Of a stretch of 18,271 nt of DNA, positions 8,633 to 15,981 are shown piece by piece (within the stretch, counting starts at the first letter, position 1; every line of letters starts with the position of its first letter). Source of the DNA: Methylobacteriaceae bacterium (lineage in GTDB: Bacteria > Pseudomonadota > Alphaproteobacteria > Rhizobiales > Beijerinckiaceae); assembly GCA_031272615.1 (NCBI GenBank), contig JAISTL010000054.1:1-18271 (forward strand), in the 5' to 3' direction. Made by a program: the position numbers and the translations under genes. The notes under the pieces were generated by a model, which ran no database searches, was not told the DNA's origin, and worked only from the letters and a program-made list of their open reading frames with translations.

Positions 8633-9445
8633 TCAGATAAGCTTCAATGCCCTCATACTGGAAAACCCGTAGGGCCCGACAATGATATGATCATGGACAT
8701 TGATACCGAGAGCCGAGGCAACCTTTATCAGTTCCTTGGTGGTGGTGATATCCGGCGGGGAAGGGGTGGTATCTCCCGACGGGTGATTGTGGGCGAGGAT
8801 GATGGCCGTGGCTGAACACTCCAGAGCGCGTTTGACGATTTCCCGCGGATAGGCGGGAAGGTGGTCAATGGTGCCGCTTTGCTGGATTTCGTCGCGGAGC
8901 AGATGGTTTCTCTTGTCGAGAAACAGGATTTGAAGGTGTTCCCTGTCTTTGAAGCCGATTTTGGCGCGGGCGTATTCGGCGACGGACTCGATGGTCAGAA
9001 ACAGGTTTTTGGATGAAACCGAGCCGCGGGCATAGCGGGCGGCGGCGGCTTCAATGGCTTTGAGACCGCCGGCGACGGTTTCTCCGATGCCGTCCTGTTT
9101 CATCAAAGCGGATTTGGGCGCCGCCAGGACCTCCGGAAAGGAGCCGAATTTCGACAGCAGTTTTTTGGCGAGTTCCTTCACATCCCGCCGCGGGATAAGG
9201 TTGAACAGCAGCAGCTCCAACAATTCAACGTCGGAAAAGGAATCCGCGCCGTTTTGCTCGAAACGGTTCCGCAGCCGCTCACGGTGGCCCAGATAATGGG
9301 GTTCATCAGCGGGAACCGGGCGATTCGCCGGTTCGGGTGCGCCGGTTTCGGCAACCGGAGTCTCGTTGAGCGGCGGGTGCGTTTCCCCGGTCGGGAACGA
9401 CAGGATGTTGGACTGGGAAATGTCGGAGATGGTGCGGTCTTTCAT
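8633..9445 (-). CDS. radC: RadC-family JAB/JAMM-domain protein
   Basis: The 270-residue protein belongs to the RadC family (UPF0758). Despite its name, a direct role in DNA repair is not established; related proteins sit on mobile elements or in core genomes. Residues 1-50 are a low-complexity extension rich in Pro, Glu and Thr. The N-terminal helical domain (about 51-140) contains a helix-hairpin-helix stretch KQDGIGETVAGGL. The JAMM metalloprotease-like domain (about 148-270) has H219-N-H221-P-S-G and the following SPPD with S229 and D232, the expected zinc ligands and catalytic residues. The start ATG overlaps the map stop as ATGA, which points to translational coupling. The family core is about 220 residues, so the N-terminal tail is extra. 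Confidence 0.93.
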   Translation of the reverse strand: MKDRTISDISQSNILSFPTGETHPPLNETPVAETGAPEPANRPVPADEPHYLGHRERLRNRFEQNGADSFSDVELLELLLFNLIPRRDVKELAKKLLSKFGSFPEVLAAPKSALMKQDGIGETVAGGLKAIEAAAARYARGSVSSKNLFLTIESVAEYARAKIGFKDREHLQILFLDKRNHLLRDEIQQSGTIDHLPAYPREIVKRALECSATAIILAHNHPSGDTTPSPPDITTTKELIKVASALGINVHDHIIVGPYGFSSMRALKLI

Positions 9446-10260
9446 AAGGTGCCGGTCTCCGATTGCTGAAACGGCGGAAAATGATACCCGTTCGGGGAAA
9501 GGGTGAAGATTTCAAATCCGGTTTCGGTGACTCCGAGAGTGTGTTCGAACTGAGCCGACAGGGAATGGTCCCGGGTGACGGCGGTCCAGCCGTCGGAGAG
9601 AATCTTGACTTCCGGCCGGCCGAGATTGAGCATCGGTTCAATGGTGAACATCATGCCGGGAACGATCTCGACATCGTATTTGTTTTCCACATAATGCAGA
9701 ATCGTCGGCGGGGTGTGCATGGACTGGCCGATGCCGTGGCCGCAGAACTCCCGGACGACCGAGCAGCGTTCCCCTTCCGCGTAGGTCTGGATAGCCCTGC
9801 CGATGTCGTTGGTGGTGGCGCCGGGTTTGACCGCCTGGATGCCCCGCATCAGCGCTTCGTGGGTGACCTCGCACAGCCGCGACGCCTTGCGCGGGACCTC
9901 TCCGACATAATACATGCGGCTGGCGTCCCCGCACCAGCCGTCGAGAATCAGAGTGATATCGATGTTGACGATGTCACCTTCGCGCAGCGGCTTTTCGTTG
10001 GGGATACCGTGACACACCACATGATTGATGGAGGTACAGATGGATTTGCGGTAACCGCGGTAGCACAGGTCAGCAGAATAGGCGCCGTGGTCGAGAGCAT
10101 ATTCAAAAATCAGCTTGTCCAGCTTCTCGGTGGGAACGCCCGGAACAACATGGTCGACGACCAGATCCAGAGCTTCAGCCGTCAGGCGGCCCGCTTTGCG
10201 CATGCCTTCAAAGGCCTCCGGGCCGTAAAGGGGGATGGTGTCTTGCCGGTTGTGCGCCAT
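9442..10260 (-). CDS. map: Methionine aminopeptidase type I
   Basis: MetAP removes the initiator methionine from new proteins in the cytoplasm using a two-metal centre. In this 272-residue protein the metal ligands can all be matched to the E. coli enzyme: D101 and D112 (in VNIDITLILDGWCGDASR), H175 (GHGIGQSMHTPP), E208 (FTIEPM) and E239 (AQFEHTLGVT). The substrate-binding H84 is in VVCHGIPNE. The pita-bread fold runs the whole length, and a short tail after 250 carries NGYHFPPF. The ATG start has GAGGG about 12 nt upstream. It heads a two-gene unit with radC (4-bp overlap). It is essential in most bacteria and is presumably the housekeeping copy. Confidence 0.96.
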   Translation of the reverse strand: MAHNRQDTIPLYGPEAFEGMRKAGRLTAEALDLVVDHVVPGVPTEKLDKLIFEYALDHGAYSADLCYRGYRKSICTSINHVVCHGIPNEKPLREGDIVNIDITLILDGWCGDASRMYYVGEVPRKASRLCEVTHEALMRGIQAVKPGATTNDIGRAIQTYAEGERCSVVREFCGHGIGQSMHTPPTILHYVENKYDVEIVPGMMFTIEPMLNLGRPEVKILSDGWTAVTRDHSLSAQFEHTLGVTETGFEIFTLSPNGYHFPPFQQSETGTL

Positions 10261-10479
10261 TTTCTGTCAGGGCCCTCAAAAACTCCAACGCCGACGAAAA
10301 ATCAACTGATTGAGCGGGACGTCTTTTTTCTTCATACCCTTTTTTCGGCGGCGAGTGCAAGAGGGGAGGTTCGGTGGGGCGAAATTCTCCCTTGCGCACA
10401 AAGGTCAACAGTGCCAAAAGCATCGGATGGAACCGGCGTTTTTCCGGTTTTGATTGAGTTTTCAGTGCATGGTTGTGAC

Positions 10480-11334
10480 ATGAATGACGTTTCGCCTTTC
10501 GGGAGCTTCAGGCCGACCGGTTTCAAAGCCCGGTTGATCGACAGGATCGGATTGTTCCCGGACAGTTGGGGCGGCCGCAGATGTGCGTATTTCCTGCGGT
10601 ATCTGGCGTTGCTGGCACTTAAGGGCAAACCGGTGGATGTGGAGCGCTTGGGCGTTCGCATGCGGCTCTACCCGTATCACAATGTCTGCGAAAAAAGGAT
10701 TTTGTTTACGCCGCAGTATTTTGACCCACGCGAGCGCGAAATCCTGGCGGAGTTCATCGCGGGGACGAGCGGCGAGTTTCATTTCATCGACATCGGTTCC
10801 AATGTCGGCGCCTACGCGTTGTTTGCCGCCCACTCGGCCGGCGTGCGGGCCCGGGTTCTGGCGGTGGAACCGCAACCCGAGATTTTCAACCGGCTGGTGT
10901 ATAATATTCAGCAAAACCAGGAGGGCAGTATCAAGGCGGTCAGCTGCGCCGTCGCTGACCGCAGCGGTGAACTGACGCTGTTCCTCAATGCCGAAAACAG
11001 CGGGCAGGCCAGCGTTATCGTCGTGGATACGGAGCTCCTGTCGTCCATTCGCGTTCCTTCGGTTACCCTGCTGGAGCTTCTCGGGCAGGAGGCAATCACC
11101 CGGGTCGACGCCATGAAACTCGACGTGGAAGGAGCGGAGGACCTGATTTTGGTTCCGTTCCTGCGGGATGCGCCGCGCTCGCTCTATCCGGCGCTGATTA
11201 TCATGGAGAACGGACAGTGGCAGGTGAACCTGGAGAACCTGCTGACAGAGAAGGGATACCGGTTGTTTGAACGTACCCGCATGAACATGATTATCCGGCT
11301 TGAGCCGCCAGCGGAAACCTCCGTTTCAGCGTAA
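10480..11334 (+). CDS. FkbM-family SAM-dependent methyltransferase
   Basis: The 284-residue protein contains an FkbM domain (PF05050, about 80-265). SAM motif I is FIDIGSNVGAYALFA (102-116), the acidic motif is VEPQPEIFNRL (129-139) and the catalytic-region motif is KLDVEGAED (213-221). FkbM enzymes O-methylate sugars, polyketides and other hydroxyl groups; in Gram-negative bacteria many act on surface glycans. No glycosyltransferase or lipopolysaccharide gene is nearby, so the substrate is unknown. The frame is open far upstream, antisense to map, so the start had to be chosen: ATG at 10480 is the first plausible one, but it lacks a clear Shine-Dalgarno, and a GTG at 10465 is possible. The gene ends overlapping sfsA tail to tail by 9 bp. 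Confidence 0.82.
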   Translation: MNDVSPFGSFRPTGFKARLIDRIGLFPDSWGGRRCAYFLRYLALLALKGKPVDVERLGVRMRLYPYHNVCEKRILFTPQYFDPREREILAEFIAGTSGEFHFIDIGSNVGAYALFAAHSAGVRARVLAVEPQPEIFNRLVYNIQQNQEGSIKAVSCAVADRSGELTLFLNAENSGQASVIVVDTELLSSIRVPSVTLLELLGQEAITRVDAMKLDVEGAEDLILVPFLRDAPRSLYPALIIMENGQWQVNLENLLTEKGYRLFERTRMNMIIRLEPPAETSVSA

Positions 11335-12039
11335 CAACACGGGAATGCCCTTTTCCACGGAAATGTCGTCGGGCGAAACCCGGCACGTGAACGCGTAAGC
11401 CTCCACTCCGCCGGCTACGGCGCCGCGGAATTCCGCGTCATAAGCGGGGTCCATATCGGCGGCGACCCGGAAACCTTCGGCGGACATCTGGACAATGTAG
11501 ACAACCGCGGCGCGTTTGCCGCCGGCCGCCACGGCGGCGAGTTCCCGCATGTGTTTGGCGCCGCGCGTCGAGACGCTGTCAGGGAATTCGGCAAGCCCGG
11601 AAGCACGCATCATATGGCAGTTCTTGATTTCCACATAAGCCTCGGGTTTGTCCGGAGCGGTGAGCAGAAAATCAACCCGGCTCCCCAAGCCGTAGGGAAA
11701 TTCCGGCCGGATGTGCTTATACCCGGAAAAGGCGGGAACGGCGCCCGATTCAAGGGCATCGCGGAAAATTGCGTTGGCCCGGGCGGCGTGGACGCCGACC
11801 CACTGCCGGACCCCGCCCATGTCCGCTTCGACGATTTCCCACGTGAAGGGCAGTTTGCGGTTGGGGTTGGTGGAACGGCTGAGGCCGACGCGATTGCCTT
11901 CGGCGAGCAGACCGGCCATGGCGCCGGAATTCGGGCAGTGAACCGTGACGATTGAGCCGTCGGACATGCGGATGTCGGCGAGAAAACGCTTGTAACGTTT
12001 GACCAGCGTGCCGAAAACAAGGGGGGATGAAAAGCGCAT
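11326..12039 (-). CDS. sfsA: SfsA family protein (sugar fermentation stimulation protein A)
   Basis: SfsA was named for raising maltose use in E. coli; its fold combines an OB-like domain with a restriction-endonuclease-like domain, and its real function is unsettled. The 237-residue product matches along its length: FSSPLVFGTLVKRYKRFLAD at the start, HCPNSGAMAGLL (about 35-46), RVDFLL and EIKNCH (nuclease-like core, about 120-140), and the FPDSVSTRGAKHMREL block. The start at 12039 follows the E. coli protein (which begins MEFSPPL); a frame extending to 12114 adds 25 residues not found in the family. No Shine-Dalgarno precedes this ATG, and a TATTAT lies only 8 nt upstream, so the mRNA may be leaderless or nearly so. 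Confidence 0.93.
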   Translation of the reverse strand: MRFSSPLVFGTLVKRYKRFLADIRMSDGSIVTVHCPNSGAMAGLLAEGNRVGLSRSTNPNRKLPFTWEIVEADMGGVRQWVGVHAARANAIFRDALESGAVPAFSGYKHIRPEFPYGLGSRVDFLLTAPDKPEAYVEIKNCHMMRASGLAEFPDSVSTRGAKHMRELAAVAAGGKRAAVVYIVQMSAEGFRVAADMDPAYDAEFRGAVAGGVEAYAFTCRVSPDDISVEKGIPVLLR

Positions 12040-12046
12040 GGGGCTG

Positions 12047-12066
12047 TATAATACCTGTGTGCAGGT
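12047..12066. promoter_or_regulatory. Shared -10 region with a small palindrome between sfsA and the cinA-like gene
   Basis: TATAAT (12047-12052, plus strand) and TATTAT (12048-12053 read on the minus strand) are the same bases seen from both sides. They are followed by the inverted repeat ACCTG-TGTG-CAGGT at 12053-12066. Neither direction has a convincing -35, so an activator or a weak promoter is possible. The spot lies between the divergent genes sfsA (minus) and the cinA-like gene (plus, starts 12161). Confidence 0.35.
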
Positions 12067-12160
12067 GATAAAAGGGAATAGAGCAAAGCCGAAGGAATTG
12101 GTAACAACCTTCAAGGGGGGCGGCGGCTCCCGGTTCTGTGGTTGAGGGAACGGCTCGTTT

Positions 12161-12910
12161 ATGGCGGATCAATCGGCTTCTCCGGTGACGGCGGCGCTTC
12201 TGGTTATCGGAGACGAAATACTTTCCGGGCGTACCAAGGACAAAAACATCGGCTTCATCGCCGAACTGCTGACGTCCTTGGGGATTGATCTGAGGGAAGT
12301 GCGCGTGGTCGCCGACGATGAGGAGGCGATTGTCGAGGCGCTCAACGCCCTGCGGGTCCGGAACGATTATCTGTTCACCACCGGCGGAATCGGGCCGACC
12401 CATGACGACATCACGGCGGCGGCGGTGGCCAGGGCGTTCGGCCGCAAATTGCTGCTGAATCAGGATGCCGTGGAGATGTTGAAGACGCGGATTGCCGAGT
12501 CGGACCTCAACGCGGCGCGGTTGCGGATGGCGACGGTTCCGGAGGGAGCCACGCTCATTCCCAACGCGGTTTCCGCGGCGCCCGGCTTCCGGGTCGACAA
12601 CGTGTTCGTCATGGCAGGCGTGCCGGTGGTCATGCAGAGCATGATGGAGGCTGTTGCCCCGACACTGAAGACAGGCGCCGTCATCGTGTCGGAGTCTCTC
12701 GATACCGACGGGGTGCTGGAAGGGGATTACGCCGCTTCGCTTGCGGATATCGCCGGGAGTTTTCCGTCGATTTCCATCGGCTCTTATCCCATGTTGACGA
12801 CCTCGGGTTTTCGAAACCAGATCGTCGTACGCGGCAGGGATGCCGCTGAGGTGCGGCAGGCGCGGGAACAGGTGGCGCGCATGTTGGAGAACACGCCGAA
12901 GCGGCGGTGA
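12161..12910 (+). CDS. CinA/MoaB-like molybdopterin-binding domain protein (COG1058)
   Basis: The 249-residue protein consists essentially of one MoCF_biosynth (MogA/MoaB-like) domain, as in the N-terminal half of CinA. The opening strand and loop are ALLVIGDEILSGRTKDKN (12-29). The nucleotide- or pterin-binding motif TTGGIGPTHDDIT is at about 73-85. A conserved segment near 150 reads APGFRVDNVFVMAGVP. The C-terminal PncC/CinA deamidase domain of full-length CinA is missing, which is usual for the short form common in alphaproteobacteria. The short form is often annotated competence/damage-inducible protein A, but its reaction is unproven; ADP-ribose or FAD pyrophosphatase activity has been reported for related domains. 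The ATG is preceded by GAGGGAA at about 11 nt. Confidence 0.85.
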   Translation: MADQSASPVTAALLVIGDEILSGRTKDKNIGFIAELLTSLGIDLREVRVVADDEEAIVEALNALRVRNDYLFTTGGIGPTHDDITAAAVARAFGRKLLLNQDAVEMLKTRIAESDLNAARLRMATVPEGATLIPNAVSAAPGFRVDNVFVMAGVPVVMQSMMEAVAPTLKTGAVIVSESLDTDGVLEGDYAASLADIAGSFPSISIGSYPMLTTSGFRNQIVVRGRDAAEVRQAREQVARMLENTPKRR

Positions 12911-12985
12911 TGCCGGCGGCGGGAGTATCAATCGGGTGGGGCCGTTTCGCGGCCCACTGTTGCAACACTACGGGGTTTATTTGCT

Positions 12986-13495
12986 ATGGCACCGGTACAA
13001 AAAGCTTTTCCTGTATCATGGGACCAGTTCCACCGCGACGCACGGGCTCTGGCTTGGCGTCTGGCGGATTCGGGTCCGTTCGGCGCGATTGTCTGCATCA
13101 CCCGGGGCGGGATGTTCCCGGCGGCGGTCATTGCCCGCGAGCTGGAAATCCGCGTCATCGAGACGGTTTGCGTCGCGAGTTATCATGATTATGAGCACCA
13201 GGGGGAGATGCAGGTGCTCAAGGAAATCGCCGCGGCCATCACATCCGTGGGCAGCGGCAAGGGCAAAGGAGTGCTGGTGGTCGATGATTTGACAGATACC
13301 GGCAAAACTGCCAAAGTGGTGCGGGACATGATGCCCGAGGCCCACTTCGCGACTCTCTACGCGAAACCCGCCGGAAAACCTCTGGTGGACACCTACATCA
13401 CCGAAGTCAGCCAGGATACCTGGATTTACTTTCCGTGGGACATGGGGCTTTCCTATCAGGCGCCGATCAGCGCCGGAAGCTCGGGGGAGGGGTGA
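12986..13495 (+). CDS. gpt: Xanthine-guanine phosphoribosyltransferase
   Basis: Gpt converts xanthine, guanine and less well hypoxanthine to their nucleotides using PRPP, a purine salvage step at the cytoplasmic face. The 169-residue product aligns by eye with E. coli Gpt: [18 protein letters not shown] (39-56) matches the SRGG block. The PRPP-binding signature [14 protein letters not shown] is at 96-109, [11 protein letters not shown] is at 125-135, and [12 protein letters not shown] (143-154) is the base-binding end. The start ATG comes 75 nt after the cinA-like stop with only a weak GGGG upstream. A short C-terminal tail (GSSGEG) extends past the family end. The acyl-ACP synthetase gene follows 55 nt later. 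Confidence 0.93.
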   Translation: MAPVQKAFPVSWDQFHRDARALAWRLADSGPFGAIVCITRGGMFPAAVIARELEIRVIETVCVASYHDYEHQGEMQVLKEIAAAITSVGSGKGKGVLVVDDLTDTGKTAKVVRDMMPEAHFATLYAKPAGKPLVDTYITEVSQDTWIYFPWDMGLSYQAPISAGSSGEG

Positions 13496-13550
13496 CGTTT
13501 CAAGCTCTGTCGGACCGTAAAAGCAAGAAAGTTCAACAATACGAACGGCC

Positions 13551-15140
13551 ATGGAAGAAGCATCGCAATCGATTTGCGGCCTTGAATTTGATGATACCCC
13601 GACGCGGACGACCCTGTTCGGGGCGTTGGTGGCGGCGCGGAAAACCCACGGCGGCAGAAAGGTCATCCTCGAAGATCAGGAGCGCAACCCTTACACCTAT
13701 AACCGCCTTATCCTGTCGTCGCTGGTGCTCGGGCGCAAGCTGGCGGAATTGACCGAAACCCGGGAGCGGGTAGGGGTGTTGCTGCCGACGGCGGCGGTGA
13801 CCGCGGTTGTGTTTTTCGGGCTGAACGCCTTCGGGCGGATTCCGGCGATGCTGAATTTCACCTCGGGAACACGAAATCTCCAGGCCGCCTGTGAAAGCGC
13901 CGGGGTGCGAACCATTGTCACCTCGCGGCGCTTTGTTGAACACGGCCACATGGAGGATATCGTTTCAGCTCTTTCGCCGCGCTGTCGTATGGTGTGGCTG
14001 GAGGATGTCGCCGCGACGGTTTCCAGCCTCGACAAAATGGCCGGTGTGTTCAATCTCTGGCGGGTGGAAAGGATTCACGCCCGCTATCGCTCCATGCCGG
14101 ACGACGAGGCGGTGATACTGTTCACCTCGGGTTCGGAGGGCGTCCCCAAGGGCGTGGTGCTGAGCAACGCCAACCTCATCGCCAACGCCCTGCAGATTCT
14201 CCAGCACGCCGGGGCATACATCACCCCGGCCGACATCATGTTCGATACGCTGCCGGTGTTCCACGCCTTCGGACTCACGGCGGGGCTGTTGCTCGGACTG
14301 TATGGCGGCTGCAAGGTAATTCTTTATGTCAGCCCGCTGCACTACAAGCAAATTCCGAAGCTTATCGCGGCGACGGGCGCGACGTTCGTGTTTTCCACCG
14401 ACACCTTCATCCAACACTATGCCAAGGCGGCGGGGCGGGAAAACATGAGTTCCGTGCGCTATGCCGTCGCCGGGGCGGAAGCGGTGCGGCCGCCGACCCG
14501 CAAGGCCTGGCAGCCTTACAACGCCGTGATTCTGGAGGGGTACGGAGCGACCGAGTGCTCGCCGGTGATTGCCGTCAACCTGCCGGGCAAGATGCGTGAC
14601 GGAACGGTGGGAACCCTGCTGCCGGGAATCGAGGCGGAGACGGTTCCGGTTGAGGGAGTGCAGGACGGCGGGCGTCTCAGGGTGCGCGGCCCCAATGTGA
14701 TGCAGGGATATGTTTCGCCTGATTCCCGTGACCGCTTGGCGCCTCCGGAAGATGGCTGGTATGACACCGGCGATATTGTGGCGTTCGACGGCGACGGATT
14801 CATTACCATCAAGGGGCGCGCCAAGCGATTCGCCAAAATCGGCGGCGAGATGGTGTCGCTGGCCGCGGTGGAGGCCATGGCGCTGGGATTGTGGCCGGAC
14901 GCGATGCACGCGGCGGTGGCGCTGCCGGACGCGCACCGGGGCGAGCAGATTGTGCTGCTGACGACTCAACCCGACGCGGACCGCGAGGCTCTGCTGAAAT
15001 ATGCCCAGAGTGTCGGGTTCCCGGAACTGTGCGTTCCGAAGGGGCTGCTGGTGGTCGATTCCATTCCGCTGACCGGCATGGGCAAAACAGATTACATCGA
15101 AGCCGCCCGCAGGGCTGAGAGTCTCAAGGCGATGTTGTAG
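13551..15140 (+). CDS. Aas-type acyl-[acyl-carrier-protein] synthetase, stand-alone
   Basis: This 529-residue ANL-superfamily enzyme activates fatty acids with ATP. Its sequence is most like the ligase domain of the bifunctional Aas protein (2-acylglycerophosphoethanolamine acyltransferase / acyl-ACP synthetase). Shared blocks are GVLLPTAAVTAVVFFGLNAFGR with AMLNFTSGTRNL (75-110), TSRRFVEHG (124-132) and VFHAFGLTAGLL (236-247). The core motifs are the P-loop LFTSGSEGVPKG (190-201), EGYGATE (329-335), YDTGD (404-408), the hinge GRAKRFAKIGGEMVS (422-436) and the C-terminal catalytic K512 in TGMGKTDY. No PlsC-type HX4D acyltransferase domain is fused, and none is encoded next to it. A role in recycling free fatty acids into acyl-ACP for phospholipid repair is plausible; an acyl-CoA ligase role cannot be excluded. 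The ATG start has no clear Shine-Dalgarno. Confidence 0.88.
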   Translation: MEEASQSICGLEFDDTPTRTTLFGALVAARKTHGGRKVILEDQERNPYTYNRLILSSLVLGRKLAELTETRERVGVLLPTAAVTAVVFFGLNAFGRIPAMLNFTSGTRNLQAACESAGVRTIVTSRRFVEHGHMEDIVSALSPRCRMVWLEDVAATVSSLDKMAGVFNLWRVERIHARYRSMPDDEAVILFTSGSEGVPKGVVLSNANLIANALQILQHAGAYITPADIMFDTLPVFHAFGLTAGLLLGLYGGCKVILYVSPLHYKQIPKLIAATGATFVFSTDTFIQHYAKAAGRENMSSVRYAVAGAEAVRPPTRKAWQPYNAVILEGYGATECSPVIAVNLPGKMRDGTVGTLLPGIEAETVPVEGVQDGGRLRVRGPNVMQGYVSPDSRDRLAPPEDGWYDTGDIVAFDGDGFITIKGRAKRFAKIGGEMVSLAAVEAMALGLWPDAMHAAVALPDAHRGEQIVLLTTQPDADREALLKYAQSVGFPELCVPKGLLVVDSIPLTGMGKTDYIEAARRAESLKAML

Positions 15141-15189
15141 GCCGCGCTTGGGTTTGAGCGATGGAAGACTTATGGTGGGGTGCGACCAA

Positions 15190-15205
15190 TTAACCTTTCC
15201 TTAAC
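15190..15205 (+). promoter_or_regulatory. CtrA-type binding site upstream of the transglutaminase-like protease
   Basis: TTAAC (15190-15194), six bases, then TTAAC (15201-15205) matches the CtrA consensus TTAA-N7-TTAAC of alphaproteobacteria exactly. It lies 74 nt before the protease ATG, in an AT-richer patch of an otherwise GC-rich window, at a place suited to activating or blocking that promoter. I saw no other full match in the window. Confidence 0.65.
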
Positions 15206-15278
15206 TTTTGGCTTGAGAAAAATTCACATTTCTGCCAGAAAGGCGCCTCAATCGTTAAGTCAAGCGTCGCGAGTCATC

Positions 15279-15947
15279 ATGTTGTCGTTCGAGCGTTTTC
15301 CGCGAGTATTCGTCTCTTCAAATCTTTGGCAGAAATTTTATTGTGGGTGGTCTTTCATCATCCTGCTCGGTGGGGTTGACGTCGCCGGAGCGCAGACTCC
15401 GGTTTCCGCCAATGCCGATGATTTTTCAGCCAGACCGCGAGAGGTTTCAACCGGCGCCATCAGAGGGTGGGTCGATTTTTGCCGGCGGGAACCCGCGGAT
15501 TGTGCCGTCAACACGTCGGAACCGCTGCGTATCAAGATGACTTCGAAAATCTGGGCGACGATTCAGAGCGTGAATTCGCAGGTCAACCGCTCGATTAAAC
15601 AGCGGACTGACCGGGAAATCTACCGTGCCGACGATGTCTGGACGATCCCGTATAATGGCGAAGGCGACTGCGAGGATTTCCAGCTTCTCAAACGCCGTAA
15701 CCTTGTGCAGAAAGGCCTTCCGGCCCGCGCCATGCGCATGACGGTAGTCGTCGATGAAAAGGGGGAAGGCCACGCGGTTCTCACCATCCTTACGGATAAG
15801 GGTGATTATGTCCTCGACAACAAAACATCGAGAATCACCACCGTGAAAAATTCCCGTTACCGCTTCGTGAAACGGGAAAGTCAGATGCGCCGCGGATGGA
15901 TATCGCTGTTGCCGGGCCGGACGCCGGCGACGACCGCCAACGAATGA
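15279..15947 (+). CDS. Bacterial transglutaminase-like cysteine protease (BTLCP, DUF920), exported
   Basis: The 222-residue protein belongs to the BTLCP group (PF06035). The best-known member, LapG, is a periplasmic Ca-dependent protease that cuts surface adhesins and so releases biofilms; many alphaproteobacterial members have no assigned target. A signal sequence covers about residues 1-38 (hydrophobic FIILLGGV, then VAGA before Gln). The catalytic triad is visible: C131 in GDCEDFQLLKR, H165 in GEGHAVLTI and D180 in DYVLDN. Cys68 and Cys75 could form a disulphide. I start at ATG 15279 because the longer frame from a GTG at 15180 would place the signal sequence about 60 residues inside and would cover the CtrA box. 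No LapD- or adhesin-like gene is in the window, so the target is unknown. Confidence 0.85.
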   Translation: MLSFERFPRVFVSSNLWQKFYCGWSFIILLGGVDVAGAQTPVSANADDFSARPREVSTGAIRGWVDFCRREPADCAVNTSEPLRIKMTSKIWATIQSVNSQVNRSIKQRTDREIYRADDVWTIPYNGEGDCEDFQLLKRRNLVQKGLPARAMRMTVVVDEKGEGHAVLTILTDKGDYVLDNKTSRITTVKNSRYRFVKRESQMRRGWISLLPGRTPATTANE

Positions 15948-15981
15948 AAATCGGCTCTTTATCGAACGTTGCCGACCGTCC

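Noticed and set aside
9463..10479. Upstream extension of the FkbM frame, antisense to map
   Set aside because: The 339 extra codons are the complement of map and have no FkbM-family similarity; the frame is open by chance.
11750..12931. 393-codon minus-strand frame over the cinA-like gene
   Set aside because: Arg/His-rich and antisense to a conserved MoCF domain protein; it also runs into sfsA in the wrong frame.
13965..14969. 334-codon minus-strand frame over the acyl-ACP synthetase
   Set aside because: Antisense to a protein with all ANL motifs; the composition is that of a shadow frame.
15180..15278. GTG start giving a 33-residue longer protease
   Set aside because: It would bury the signal sequence and overlap the CtrA-type box; ATG 15279 gives a normal exported BTLCP.
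15948..15981. Bidirectional terminator between the protease and the gamma-carbonic-anhydrase-like gene
   Set aside because: Only a 5-bp TCGGC/GCCGA pairing with a 15-nt loop is present and no T-run follows, so the structure is too weak to call.
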